The translations under genes and the position numbers were made by a program. A model generated the notes under the pieces. It was not told the DNA's origin. It did not search any database and was given only the letters and a program-made list of their open reading frames with translations. Source: Ophiura sarsii (taxonomy: Eukaryota; Echinodermata; Ophiuroidea; Amphilepidida; Ophiuridae). Taken from it: a stretch of DNA of 64,000 nucleotides. Location: contig CM069455.1 of the NCBI GenBank assembly GCA_035610835.1, positions 354,335 to 418,334 of the forward strand, read 5' to 3'. This document shows, piece after piece, positions 22,838 through 35,800 of this stretch (position 1 is its first letter; every line of letters begins with the position of its first letter).

Positions 22838-25165
22838 GTTATTCTTATTAAAAGGATTTTGTTTGTATATTTTCGATTACTTGCCAGTCGTAAGCTAATT
22901 ATAATGATTATTCTGTATTTATGATATGCAGTTTCTGTATGTCTATCATATATTTTTGTTTTTTTGTATTTCATGTATTTGTATTTTCTTTTTGTATAAT
23001 TATACAGCGCTTTGAGAACTTGTTGTAAGGCGCTCTATAAGTATTTTGTACTGTTATTATTATTAATATTATACAATAAATAGTCGACCATAGTTACGCC
23101 TGCCCGCTGGAGGGCAGCATTGATCAAAGATAGTGGGGTCAGACGACGATGGACACGAACGGCCGTTAATTTTGATTGTTGTTAGTTTCAATGTAACAAT
23201 GGATTTTGATTATATGACCCCATAAAACTCATCACACGTTGGAACTAAATTATTTCATCCTAAAACCGCTGGTGTTGGAAAACCAACTCCAGTGTCAGTA
23301 TCATTTTTTAAATTTAATCCGTTGTTAAGCGTTAGTCCCATTCACTTGATCACGTAACCTCGTTCGCATAGTTTAACCTGAATATTCGTGAATACGCCCG
23401 TGTCCAGCGTCGTCTGAGTGGTGCCGCCTGTTAAGATAATTTTTGATACAGTTTTTGTGGTGGAGTCTATGAATTGCTTTTATGTGTTAAAATCAGTATT
23501 TCTACATAGATGTCTTTAAAATGTATATGAGATCTTGATACGATATGAACATCACGTTGTAATTGTGTGGAGAAATAATAAAAAATAATATAATAAATAA
23601 TATAACAGGCAGTGTATCATTTGCTTGGGGATTTTGGGGATTACCCAACTGAGATATTAGCTAATGTGTTTGTTTTTTGTATTTCATGTATTTGTATTTT
23701 CTCTTTGTATAAATAGCGCTTTGAGAACTTGTTGTAAGGCGCTCTATAAGTATTTTGTACTATTATTATTATTATTAATATTATACAATAAATAGTCGAC
23801 CTTAGCTACGCCTGCCCACTGAAGGGCAGCATTGATCAAAGATAGAGGGGTGCCGCCTGTCACCTGTCAAGTTTTTGTGTTGGAGTCTATGAATTGCTTT
23901 TATGTATTAAAATCAGTATTTCTACACAGATGTCTTTAAAATGTATATGAGATCTTGATACGATATGAACATCACGTTGTAATTGTTTAGAAATAATTAA
24001 AATAATATAATAATATAATAGGCAGTGTATCATTTACATGGGGATCACCCAGCTGAGATATTAGGTCACGTGATAATATTACATAATCAGTCAGGTCAGT
24101 CAGGTCGTGTGATTCTTATTAAAAGGATTTTGTTTGTATATTTGCGATTACTTGCCAGTCGTAAGATAATTATAATGATTATTCTGTATTTATAATATGC
24201 AGTTTCTGTATGTCTGTCATATATTTTTGTTTTTTGTATTTCATGTATTTGTATTTTCTCTTTGTATATATAGCGCTTTGAGAACTTGTTGTAAGGCGCT
24301 CTATAAGTATTTTGTACTAATACTAGTATTAATATTATACAATAAATAGTCGACCCTAGTTACGCCTGCCCACTGGAGGGCAGCATTGATCAAAGATATA
24401 GGGGTGCCGCCTGTCAAGTTTTTGTGTTGGAGTCTATGAATTTGTTTCATGTGTTAAAATCAGTATTTCTACATAGATGTCTTTAAAATGTATATGAGAT
24501 CTTGATACGATATGAACATCACGTTGTAATTGTTTAGAAATAATTAAAATAATATAATAATATAATAGGCAGTGTATCATTTACATGGGGATCACCCAGC
24601 TGAGATATTAGGTCACGTGATAACATTACATAATCAGTCAGGTCAGTCAGGTCGTGTGATTCTTATTAAAAGGATTTTGTTTGTATATTTGCGATTACTT
24701 GCCAGTCGTAAGATAATTATAATGATTATTCTGTATTTATGATATGCAGTTTCTGTATGTCTGTCATATATTTTTGTTTTTTGTATTTTATGTATTTGTA
24801 TTTTCTCTTTGTATACACAGAGCTCTGAGAACTTGTTGTAAGGCGCTCTATAAGTATTTTGTACTGTTATTATTCTTAATATTATACAATAAATAGTCGA
24901 CCCTAGTTACGCCTGCCCACTGGATATTTTTGATACAGTTTTTGTGCTTTTATGTATTAAAATCAGTATTTCTACACAGATGTCTTTAAAACGTATATGA
25001 GATCTTGATACGATATGAACATCACGTTGTAATTGTGTGGAGAAATAATAAAAATAATATAATAAATAATATAATAGGCAGTGTATCATTTGCTTGGGGA
25101 TTTTGGGGATTACCCAGCTGAGATATTAGCTCATGTGGTAACAGTACATAATCAGTCAGGTCAAC
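22838..25165 (+). repeat. Tandem ~547-bp repeat with CR1/SINE-like 3' module, about four units
   Basis: Units share cttattaaaaggattttgtt, cttgccagtcgtaag, agcgctttgagaacttgttg, ggcgctctataagtatttt, acaataaatagtcgacc and gatcttgatacgatatgaac in the same order. Starts at 24105 and 24652 give a ~547-bp period. The first two units are irregular, and the unit beginning near 23650 lacks its 5' part. The gcgcttt...ggcgctctataagtatttt stretch followed by an ATT-rich run looks like the 3' end of a LINE/SINE. Confidence 0.75.
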
Positions 25166-25559
25166 TCGTAACAGACTGTACATAGCCAAAGGTAATATAC
25201 AGTCTTGCCAGGGGGTTAATAAAATAAGTTAATGTGTCAAAAAACAAAAAAAGAGTATGACTTTTATTTTTGCACACGGGATTATATAACGTTATAGAGG
25301 TCGCGCATATGGGCGTAGTTTACCGAAATCGTAATGGACTTCTGAACTTTCTTCACCAAAACTAGGCTATTGAGCTTTCCAAAATCCCGTGTCAATTCAA
25401 AGAATAAACTGAATGGACTGCAATACGCCATGATTCCTTTTATATCGAGGGTTTTGGAGCGACAAGGAAGGACCTACATATATCTACAAGGACTGCCATG
25501 TGTAATAATACATTTTACAAGGGCACACCTTATAGCGCCATAAACAAGTGTACTATAAC
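25166..25559. other. Intergenic, nothing recognised
   Basis: AT-rich sequence between two tandem-repeat blocks, with no coding or RNA feature seen. Confidence 0.4.
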
Positions 25560-26325
25560 ATATGGCAGCTATTACAGATTGTGACTTTTCACATCACGAG
25601 GTATCTCAATAAATAAATACCATATCTGCAATAGCTGCTCCGGAATTTGTATTAGTTTAAATACCAATTGTCAGCATAACCATCCAATATATAACAACTG
25701 GCATATTACAGATAGGACCTTGTAGCACTAGGTATCTCAACAAAAAGACCATATCTGTAATAGCTGCTCTGAGTTACATTAAGTTTATACCAATTGCTCA
25801 GCATATAACCAACCCCATATAATAACAACTGGCAGCTATTACAGATAGGACCTTGTGGCACTAAGTATCTCAACAAAAAGACCATATCTGTAATAGCTGC
25901 TCTGAGTTACATTAAGTTTATACCAATTGCTCAGCATATAACCAACCCCATATAATAACATCTGGCAGCTATTACAGATAGGACCTTGTGGCACTAAGTA
26001 TCTCAACAAAAAGACCATATCTGTAATAGCTGCTCTGAGTTACATTTAGTGTATACCTATTGCTCAGCATATAACCAACCCCATATAATAACAACTGGCA
26101 GCTATTACTAGGCATATCATAAGTCATGCTGTACAAACCTGCCACATATAACATATGGCAGCCATTACAGGTAGTGAATTTTCACATAACAGAGTAGGAC
26201 AACAAAAAGATCATATCTGCAATAGCTGCTCCGAGTTACATTAAGTTTATACCAATTGCTCAGTATATAACCAACCCCATATAATAACAACTGGCAGCTA
26301 TTACAGATAGGACCTTAAGCACTCG
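25560..26325 (+). repeat. ~130-bp tandem repeat block
   Basis: About six imperfect units carry ggcagctattacagatagga, ctcaacaaaaagaccatatc, tgtaatagctgctctgag and accaattgctcagcatataa. The central units (about 25690-26090) are most alike; the edges are diverged or short. Confidence 0.8.
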
Positions 26326-26919
26326 ATATCATATCCCATGATTAGAATCAGCCATTTCTAAGAATTTGAAGCATGTGTGGAACAGCGCGGAAATTATTAC
26401 CATGAGGATGTGAGTTCTTATAGCCCCGGCATGGCCAACTTGTTTATGTTCCTTGGGCAAAATGTTATTCTCAATTGCATCGTTAACCCAAGCGATATTG
26501 GAAACAATACTAATGTTTGTACAGTTTATAAGCCACACACACTATTTATTTGGCATTTAATGTCACTTCTAAACACATTTAAAATTGCATTTTAGGTCTG
26601 ATATTATTATATTTTATCAAAAATATTTTAAAACAATATTGAACAAATGATTTTATTGGAATCTGTGCACTCAAATGTATGGTTTATCTATTTAAAATAA
26701 TGGAACTGGTATGCTAAACCAACAGTCAATTGCGAAAATAGCGCCCTCTTTTGGTAGACTTAGGAGATTCCCCATTCAATAATACAGGGTTGTAGGTCAA
26801 GGTTTGGGATGGAATTACTCATTAACTTGCAACCAATGAACGTGGGATAAGGTGATTTTGTCTTTATTGGGATGTGTTTGCCATCTTTTGGTAATAATTT
26901 CATGTTATGCATACATGTA

Positions 26920-27340
26920 CATGTAGCATACACTGCTTTATTGTGATGCAAATAATGTATAAGAAGAGCTTATAAGGAAGTAAGAAGAGCTTATAAGGAA
27001 GTAAGAAGAGCTTATTGAACGCCCCTCGTACATGTAGCATCCACTGCTTTATTGTGATGCAAATAATGTATAAGAAGAGCTTATAAGGAAGTAAGAAGAG
27101 CTTATAAGGAAGTAAGAAGAGCTTATTGAACGCCCCTCGTACATGTAGCATCCACTGCTTTATTGTGATGCAAATAATGTATAAGAAGAGCTTATAAGGA
27201 AGTAAGAAGAGCTTATAAGGAAGTAAGAAGAGCTTATTGAACGCCCCTCGTACATGTAGCATCCAGAGCTTTATTGTGATGCAAATAATGTATAAAAAGA
27301 GCTTATAAGGAAGTAAGAAGAGCTTATAAGGAAGTAAGTT
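26920..27340 (+). repeat. 111-bp tandem repeat, four units
   Basis: catgtagcat landmarks at 26920, 27031, 27142 and 27253 give an exact 111-bp spacing. Each unit contains two to three internal copies of gaagagcttataaggaagta. Because 111 is divisible by three, an artefactual repetitive frame stays open on the minus strand. Confidence 0.88.
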
Positions 27341-28534
27341 AAAATAGCGTTCAAAACTAACCGGATTCAAATTTGTTGCGAAATATCAACTTCCTTCTAT
27401 CTTTTAGATTTCTATTTTGATGTAAAGATCGACCACAAAAGTCAACAAACATCTGTAAGCCCTAATGCACTCTATGTCCCAGGCATACATCGTCTAAACG
27501 GTACAATTGAAAGTGCAGCATGAAAACAGTTACATACAGAGATGTACTTTATTCTACCGCGTAATTGATGCTTGCCTTGCCCATCGTAGTGTATGGTGTC
27601 ATGTAGTAACATCCAGGGATTTTTTTAAAATAACATTTATGCTATTTTTCTAGGAAGCGTTTTGTTTCTGTTTTTTTCTGTTTCTTTTTTCTCTGTTTCC
27701 TTAAACACAAGCTACAATAATTGAGTTATTTGCATTTTTAGCACGCATAGGGTCCCCACTGAATTCAAAATGGGTATCCCGTCACAGGGTCAAATATGAA
27801 AATTACTTCAATCACGCTAAAAAAACATACCAACTTGGTCGTCCAATCGACACTTTCACAATATATACTTTTTCCTATGTCAAATTATGAGTTAAAAGAC
27901 AAAGTTGTAAAAGTCGTTGACATTTTGCATGACCTTGAACATAATATTGTCAATATTAAACTTTCCAGAGGCGTAAATTTGTTGTTGGCATTTGGGGGAT
28001 GATTGTTGACCCGGCATCAACGTTTTAGGGGGAAAACGGTGATCAAGGAGACAATTTGGTGGGGAGGCGCACGAAAACAATGAGTGAACATTTGGCGCGA
28101 AGCGCATGCATTTTTGTATTGCCTGAAATTAGCTTAAAGGGGCACTAAAAGATGTGTTGGAGGCTGCGCCCTCAATTATGATAAAAACTGGGATTAGTAT
28201 ATGTTTATAATTGTATTACATGTATAAACTTACACCTATAAGGATTAAGAAAAATCAGTGCTCTTTGTACAAGAAAACGTCGATTCAAAAATGCTCGTAG
28301 AGCCGCAACGAGCATTTTACGTCCGACAGTATCCCCCTGCAGTACGCGTGATACATATCGCTAACCATATTTGCATTATTTTGCATAGAGGGCGTTTTTC
28401 AATAAATAGCGATAATATTGTTTTAATCAAGTTTTGCTGTGTTTTTGTTAGTAGAAACAACAATAATGGTAATTTTTAATGTTCATCTTGAATTCTGAAG
28501 TAAATTTTTAAACATTTAAAATTTTCAACACCAC
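27341..28534. other. Intergenic, nothing recognised
   Basis: A pyrimidine-rich tract (tttctgttttttt) lies near 27655-27705. Otherwise there are only short, unsupported frames. Confidence 0.4.
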
Positions 28535-28890
28535 TTAAAGGTAGATGTTCCGATTTTCAACTTGAAGTTTTCTATTCTACATGAAAGTTCATCCTTAAAA
28601 AAGTCGTGTTCCAAAGTTTGAGTTGCATAGCTCTAATGGTTCTTATTTTAGACGCACAAGATGCTGTGAACTGTACCCATTGAGTAGTACACAAACTATA
28701 TCGGTGGTTACCACCATTCGCGGTAATTCGACGTTATTTCATCAATTTCTCCGTAATTATACCGATTTAGGCCGTCAAATTTCAGTATGATGATGAGAAA
28801 AATACGAGCTTTCATATATAGATATGAAAATCTCCGTATGTTTGAAATAATTCTGTGTTACGAAAATGTGATCGGGTCATCTACCTTTAA
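28535..28890. mobile_element. MITE with ttaaaggtagatg ends
   Basis: The ends ttaaaggtagatgttccgat and atcgggtcatctacctttaa are inverted, and the interior is non-coding. A TTAA or TA target is possible but cannot be separated from the terminal repeat by eye. Confidence 0.65.
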
Positions 28891-28971
28891 TGTCTCTTTA
28901 ATCAGTTCTGAATAACACATTCATATTACGGTGAGCATTTTATCATGCATAACATTGGGGATGATTACATA

Positions 28972-29993
28972 CAGGGTGAATCAAAAAGACATTGTGCACG
29001 ATTTGAGACTGTAATAAGGCGTTGTTAATCTAGTTTATCCTCCAAAAAATGAAAGTAATCGACTGAAAGATAAGCAAACTGTGACACGTTTTGTAAACTC
29101 GCCATTCTAATGGGATTTACACAGTTAAGACATGAATATTACTGTAGCATGATGATATGGAGTGCGAGTTTACAACCAAGGCATTGTTGTGTCTGTAATT
29201 TATTACAGGTTCCTGGTGTATTATATGAGCAAAAGGTGGTAGAACATTGTAGAAATGAATACTTCAGATGATAATATTTCGCATATTGCACAAATAAAAT
29301 GTTCTGAAGACAGTTTGTTTGTTCATAATAGCATTGATAAGTCATTCACATTGGCCATATCAGGTTCAGAAATGATACGGTCTGAGTTACGGTGCTAACG
29401 GTTTTTTGTAAGACATAAAATAAAATGACTGTTAGCTTCCTCGCAATTCAAAATATAAATCAATTGTTTGCTTATATTAAGTTTTTTATTGAATCCTTCC
29501 TTTGACATGTCCACCATTTTGCTGAAGACATGACCAACATGTTGTGAACAGCTCGTCTAACCATTCCCCTGTTGCGGCGTAAGGATATCACTTCGGCTCT
29601 GACACGTCACCATTCCCCTGTTGCGGCGTAAGGATATCACTTCGGCTCTGACACGTCCTTGCACTTCTTGAATGACTTCTTGCCTTCACTTCTTGGTCTG
29701 TAACAGGTAATGCGTGTATTCAGATTTGTCGTTTCATTTGACAACTCGGTATCAGACGATTAATTACTTATCCCAGAGTAAAAAAATGATTTTTCAGGAA
29801 CATTTTGACAATTAATGTGATGATAATGACTATTTTAGCAAAACCAATTTACTGCGTGTAAATCCCATTGGAATAAATCTTGCCACAGTTTGCTCATTTT
29901 TTCAGTCGATTACTTTCATTTCATTTATAAAGACAACAAAAAATACATGGTTCAATGCACGCATCAATGTAAAATCGTGCACGATTCACCCTA
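28972..29993. mobile_element. ~1-kb TIR element with cagggtgaatc ends
   Basis: The left arm reads cagggtgaatcaaaaagaca, then gtgcacgatt and gaaagtaatcgactgaaaga. The right arm mirrors it (cagtcgattactttcat, aatcgtgcacgattcacc). The interior contains a 51-bp direct duplication (about 29555-29657, cattcccctgttgcggcgta). A further ~75-bp segment near its right end (tgatgataatgactatttta) is repeated just outside at about 30010-30085. Confidence 0.7.
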
Positions 29994-30074
29994 TATAGGC
30001 CATGGTCAAATATTGTGACAAATAATGTGGTGATAATGACTATTTTAGCAAAACCAATTTACTGCGTGTAAATC

Positions 30075-30560
30075 CCTTTGGAATGGCGAAAAACACGGTC
30101 AGTTTAATTCGTGTTTTTGTTGACTTTGGCTTTCGCTTTGGGTTTAGACATTTGTTTCTTTACTTTGTTGAAAGACTACTCCGGGTAACCACACATTTTG
30201 AGAGCGGATTTGATGGTCTCTTCTTCATTTCGTTTTTCCGCCTCTTCAGTTACCACCTTGTCTTTTCGGTCTGGGAGGGTTCTTATCACTCCGAGTTTGT
30301 GATAGAGCGTGAAAATTAAAGGTATTGATTTGTGTGTGTGGCTTTCCGGTACATGAGGAGTTTGACGCTGCCACCCGGTTTTCTAACGATGAGGGCATCT
30401 ATTATTATCTAAGTAAGGAGTTTTGCGGTCCTTTTCATATTCATAGGTGAATTTGAGGCTGCTAGTGTCGTCAGCTGCAGTTCTTCTTTGCCACGGGCGA
30501 TAGTTTTCAGGATATCGTCGACATAGCGTTTGAAGAATCGTGGTTCCAATGGGGTAGTGG
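30075..30560 (-). pseudogene. Penelope-like reverse transcriptase remnant
   Basis: Read on the minus strand from 30560: LEPRFFKRYVDDILKTIARG, with the RYVDD catalytic block at 30508-30528, then after a frameshift LKFTYEYEKDRKTPYLDNN, then KLLMYRKATHTNQYL, and after stops and another shift HKLGVIRTLPDRKDKVV and EEETIKSALKMCGYPE. This series (YVDD, KFTYE, YRKxTHT, HKxGVIRTL, ALxxCGYP) is the diagnostic Penelope-like order. Several stops and shifts make it dead. Confidence 0.85.
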
Positions 30561-30900
30561 CAACTGGCAATCGCTAACTGTTCAAATTTGAATTTTTAAA
30601 TTGCCCGCACTACATTTACGCATTAAATGCGTGTTTTGTTAACATTTTTAAACGCGACAGGTTGCGTCAAAAGTACGATCGTCAAGATGCGTGATTGCAT
30701 GCCCATACAGCGGAATGCGCTAGCATTTTCAAGTTTGTGAAAAACAGGCGAAAACGGCTTGCGCGTACCCTATGCATGTGGTATGAAACCCTATCCAGTG
30801 GTTCTTGGTCAGAACCGTGCACCCCCCCCCCCCCCCCCCTCCCTCCAAAGAAAAAAATGAAAAAACAATCCGATTTATTCTAACTGAAACTGCTTAGTTA
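30561..30900. other. Intergenic with poly-C tract
   Basis: A run of C interrupted near its end lies at about 30822-30845. No gene is seen. Confidence 0.45.
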
Positions 30901-31986
30901 TACAGGCTGTCCCAAAATGATTAGTACCCATCGATGCTCAAAGTTCAATCATTTGTTTCATCATCAAAATCAATGAGATTAGATCCGTTGTTTTTTTACC
31001 ATATTTGTTATACTGTACCCTTTTATTAGAATTTTAGATCATGAATATCGGACTTATTTTAATGAAGTTACACTCCATTGTGTAAGACATGGTGATTTCA
31101 CCTTTTTGGCAAAGTGCAAAAAAAATGTGTTTTTAAACAGCTTGTTTGAAAGAAACTAACATTCTCTCAATCTCTTGTCTGCTAATATCTGTGGTTCCTT
31201 TCTAGTTTAAACTGCTGTTGTATCATATTGTTGTTCAAACCATTAATACTTCTTCATTTTGATTCAATTTGAAGAGTAAAAATGGATCGTCACGCATGAG
31301 CGACCCCAAGCTCTGTTTCTATAATGAGCTAGTTTTGAGGCTAAACTTGAGGGACATTAGAAGAGGTAAAGACGTGATTATGGGTAATTAGCAGTGGCTT
31401 AGACTTCTTTTTCATATTGGGGGTGCAATTTCCTACAAACATGCTAAAAATGATATAGTCCCTTAGTGTTTAACCTCACGAAATCCATTCTCCAATGTAA
31501 TCTAAGCCACTGGTGATTCACCAATACCACTAGTCATTTAGAAGTCCCTAAACACTTGTCAAATAAAACAATGCATGGGGTCACTCAAGTGTGACAAACT
31601 TCTTTTACCCGTTACATTTAATTAAGGAAAATAATTATTAATGATTTGAACACCCATAACTAATAACAGTTACAACAGAAAGACACACAAGATTATATTG
31701 AGTAGACAAGAGATTATGACTAATACACAAGTTTCTTTCAAACAAGCTGTAATAGCACACACATTTTTTTAGCACTTTGTCAAAAAGGTGAAATCACCAT
31801 GTTTTACATAATGGAGTGTATCTTGAGTTTGATAAATCCGATATTCATGATCTAAAATTCTAATAAAGTAATACAGTATGACAAATATGATGTAAAAACA
31901 ACGGACCTAATCCTATCGATTTTGATGATGACAAAAATTATTGAACTTTGGGCATCGATGGGTACTAATCATTATGGGACAGCCTG
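30901..31986. mobile_element. Palindromic TIR element, copy 2
   Basis: It opens tacaggctgtcccaaaatga and closes with the inverse attatgggacagcctg. Left and right halves are reverse complements over most of their length (for example gtgatttcacctttttggca near 31090 and its inverse near 31780). It is the better preserved sister of 540-1656 and has no coding capacity. Confidence 0.8.
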
Positions 31987-32145
31987 ATGTTGCGAGCGTA
32001 GCGAGCAGGACATTTAGCATTTTTTAAAGTTTCTTTTAGGTTTTTCTAAGCCTTTTTAGAGCGAATTATTAAAATGGTTCCCCAAAAAGCTATATTTATT
32101 ACCCCTTCATGACCCCAAACGACCCCCAGGTTGAGAACCCTGCTA
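31987..32145. mobile_element. hAT-like terminal fragment
   Basis: ggttgagaaccctgc at about 32129-32143 is an inverted CAGGGTTCTCAACC-type end. The adjoining segment matches window positions 1-110 in inverted orientation. Adjacent sequence at 32157 (cagggtgtcccaaaa) looks like the start of another TIR. Confidence 0.5.
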
Positions 32146-32697
32146 TAAACAGATATTCAGGGTGTCCCAAAAGTGTCGATACCTTGTAGAAGCTATACCT
32201 TCTGTCTTTACACGCGTGTGTATACGAACTCGTTTATACACTGTTATCAGTAAATGATGCAATTACATTACTGCATGATAAATGAAAACATACTATAGAG
32301 TGGGTAATTGATGACATGTGCAACCGTGTACTTTATCTGACCGGCCTTTATTATATTTCTTAAAGTTACACGCGTTATACCTCAGGCAAAGAAACAAAAT
32401 ATCAAGATCATCAAAGAATTACAAATGCATTGTATAACTGGAGATGGAAGTTTAAGCGGTGTTGGTAAAAATAACGTAACGTTGATACCAAAATGAGAGA
32501 ATTCTTTACACAAATTCGTATACAGTGGACTTTTGCAAATATTTTCGTTCGATTCCTTTTACATTTTTACGTACAGAGCCTTCTCAAGTGTGTGTTTATT
32601 CTGCGCTCACCGCCGGAAATAACTCGGTATCATTCTGTCCAATCAAATAGGATTGACAGGGAAGTTGTGTTTAAATAAAACAAGTATTGTGTGAAAG
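32146..32697. other. Upstream region of gene B
   Basis: This is unique-looking AT-rich sequence with a short unsupported frame (32493-32678). It probably includes distal promoter sequence. Confidence 0.4.
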
Positions 32698-32698
32698 T

Positions 32699-32712
32699 TG
32701 TATATTTTATAA
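32699..32712 (+). promoter_or_regulatory. Possible TATA box of gene B
   Basis: tgtatattttataaa lies ~120 bp before the ATG at 32833. Its distance would allow a ~90-nt 5' UTR. The call is made by position and motif only, in AT-rich DNA. Confidence 0.3.
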
Positions 32713-32832
32713 ACAGGTAACTGGTTTCAGTTTCTCATACACACTTTACCGAGGTGCTGACCAAATTATCCCAGCACTTATTACTGTGGAGTGGATTATG
32801 AGATGACACACCCAAGTTCATAGTTCGACATT

Positions 32833-32899
32833 ATGGAGGAAAACATATGTATGCGTGTTTTTATCTTGTTTTGTATCACATCGTACGCATCATGTAGTG
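32833..32899 (+). CDS. Gene B signal-peptide exon
   Basis: ATG GAG GAA opens a 22-codon exon plus one base, encoding [20 protein letters not shown] and then CS, before donor gtaaga. The short polar start, hydrophobic core and small residues fit a signal peptide. Its phase-1 end matches the phase-1 start of the next exon. A second ATG (Met7) sits closer to the hydrophobic core and could also be used. Confidence 0.82.
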
Positions 32900-35800
32900 G
32901 TAAGATTGCCTTTATATTTTTTTTAATACAACACAAACATCGAATTTGGTCGTATTATTGGTTTATGAAAAATATATTTAAAAATATATTTAATCCGATG
33001 TCCCGTCCTACTGATATGTGTCAGCGGTAAATATCGGAAAGCGATCATCATGATAATGTGCACCTTTGTGCGTGCGGTATTTTTAAATCTCGTTTTGGGT
33101 ATTGATCAGCCGACCGAATCACATGTTTTCAACTATTCGCTATTTTAAAGTTTATAGCTACGAAGATGATCATATGTTTGACCTACTCAAGAGATCTGAG
33201 CGTTCTATAACAATTAGTTTGTCCGTAACACTCATTTGAAAGTTCCTTGCACCACTCCCCGCTCCTATTCAAATATGGGACCAACGCACTTTTCCTCGTT
33301 TACAATTCAAAAGTGGCATCCAAAGAACATTCTAATGAGCGCTGCGGGCAAACTAATTGTGATAGAACGCTCATATTTCTTGAGTAGGTCAAAATTGTGA
33401 TCATCTTCGTAGCCGTAAACTTTAAAATAGCAAATGACTGATAACATGCGCAAAATCTTTAAAAGCGCCCACGTGGTCAATTTTGACCCAAAATGTCATT
33501 TTTTAATCAAACTCAAGGTCCGATTTTTATGTAATTTTTAAAATTAGCTTGTTTGATCTTATTTTCATTTATTTATACACCAAAATCACAGCAACAAGCC
33601 ACAAAATGAGTAATATGAAAGATTTTATACTCAAACCCACTCCTTTTCAAGGATCAGATATTGGTGACACAAGAGGGCGCTGCACACTTTCTTCTTGGAC
33701 CCCTGACTGAACATAATGGTATTTCATGTTGAGATAGGTCAAATGGAATTTAAAAAAAAATCTTCACCTGGGGAAAATAACCAAAAGTGCATTTTTGACC
33801 CCGTATATAGCTCACTCCTATTTGTATAGTATGAATTAAATGTCCACTACATTTATATATCAACGTCATTTGTTACAAAATAAAGATAAAGGAAAAAGTG
33901 ACCCAGTGAGATTTGAACAAATGGAATTTTAAAAAATCGTCACCTGGGCAAAACCAGCTTTTTCGCCCACTCCTAATACAAATGCCTTGTTTTCCCCCTG
34001 AAATATGACATTTGAATTAATTGCAATAATATAAAAGCAATCTACGGCGACAGTTTGATCTCGACGGGTTTTTTTGTTCGTGTTGCCGGTGTGTTCTTAC
34101 GATATCAGCACGTGACCAGGGTTCTTGCCACAATGATTTGTTCATGACCGTCATCGTCTAGAAAATCAGTAAGAGTTCAAATCCTTACAGTCCTTACCTC
34201 CTACGCTGCAAAAACACTGGTGTTAAAATTTACACCGAGGGTGTTTATTTTAACACCACATAAGTGTCCCAGCGGGTCCACACTTTCTAGTGTTGATTAA
34301 CACCAGTCTTTGGTGTTGATGAATTAACACTCCTTTTGGTGATGCTATATTAATACTCTCAGGGTGTTAATTTTACCCTCCTGTGTTAATTTTTACACCT
34401 TCTGGTGTTAAAATATTAATGTTAGATAAGTTGAAGTACTTTAACAATAAAATGCTTGCAAATAACATATTTCACTGTTCAACAGTTCAAATGTATTAAA
34501 ACTTGAACGTTTTTGTGAATTAATGTTCTTACTTGCCATTTAATTATGGAATGGTGCATGTTGCAGATCGAATCACTAGATCAAATGTATAAATATACAA
34601 TCCAAAGTGTTACAAAACCAATATAATCTCCGTGCGCATGTGTGGAATAATGATACCCATGAGAGTTATTCTTACACCAAGTTTAACACAAGAAACGTAA
34701 CACCATGTGAAGTGTTATATCAGTTATTCCTATGGTGTTGACCTAACACCAACATTAACACCAGGAGCGTAACACCGGCTCAGTGTTGCATATTTAACAC
34801 CGGAGTTTTTGCAGTGTACAATTCATCATCATCATCACATCTGTTTTTTATCTTCCAGATAATCCTGAAACATGTGGTAGAAGTTTCGTATTTACCTATC
34901 CATCTGTCTATAGATCTTCCGTCAGAGTCAGAGCCTACATGTTTGTTACCACAGCATCAAATAATCCAGTCTCTGTGAATACATCCGTTCCGGGGATAGG
35001 TTTCTTCAACACTACGGTAATTACTAGCAGTAATCTCGCAAATATTACCCTACCTAATAACGCAATATTCACTAGCGTAGATACCTTGGTAAAAAAAACC
35101 GTTATTGTCAACGCTGAACGTAATGTCTGTGTATATGGAATGTGTGCATGGAGCAGTGGTGGTGGTGCTGATGGATTCACTGTACTTCCTACAACAATGA
35201 TGAGTCGACGTTACGTTCTGGCCTCTTACCAGCCCCGCATAACCTACGATGATGCGTCTGAATTCGTCGTTACCGCACTTGCAGAAGAGACCCACCTTAC
35301 CATAACATTCAACCATGAAGGCTATGACAATATGCAGAATGTGACGCTGCAACCTTATGAATCCATCCAGTATCGGAACAACACCCACGATCTTACAGGA
35401 ACTTTAGTAACGTCCAGCAAGCCCGTGTCAGTTATGTCCGGCAATGATGCTGCTGAAGTTCCAACTAGAGTATGTTGTGACGATTATCTAATGTCTCACA
35501 TGTCCGGAGCAGAGGAATCTGGACGCCATTTTGTTCTGGCGCCGTTTCTAGGTCGCACTTCGGGCTACATTTTCCGTGTAATCGCATTGCATGACAATAC
35601 TCACGTTTATATCGGTAACTTGGACCGTCATTCTATTGAACAGTTCAGCTTCTATGAAGGTGACACAGGGTCTACAGATAACATCACAATCATATCATCC
35701 GATAAGAATGTTATTGTTGTCCAATATGCTAAAGGTCGTAGAAGTGAAACGCCTACTGGTGTCGGTGATCCATTCATGCTACTTGTTCCACCTACGAGTT

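Noticed and set aside
26900..27370. 156-residue minus-strand frame with repeated LFLLPYKLFLYIICITI
   Set aside because: The 111-bp repeat is a multiple of three, so one frame stays open by arithmetic. No start context, splice signal or homology supports it.
30083..30319. Plus-strand 78-residue frame
   Set aside because: The opposite strand carries clear Penelope-like RT blocks, so this frame is its shadow.
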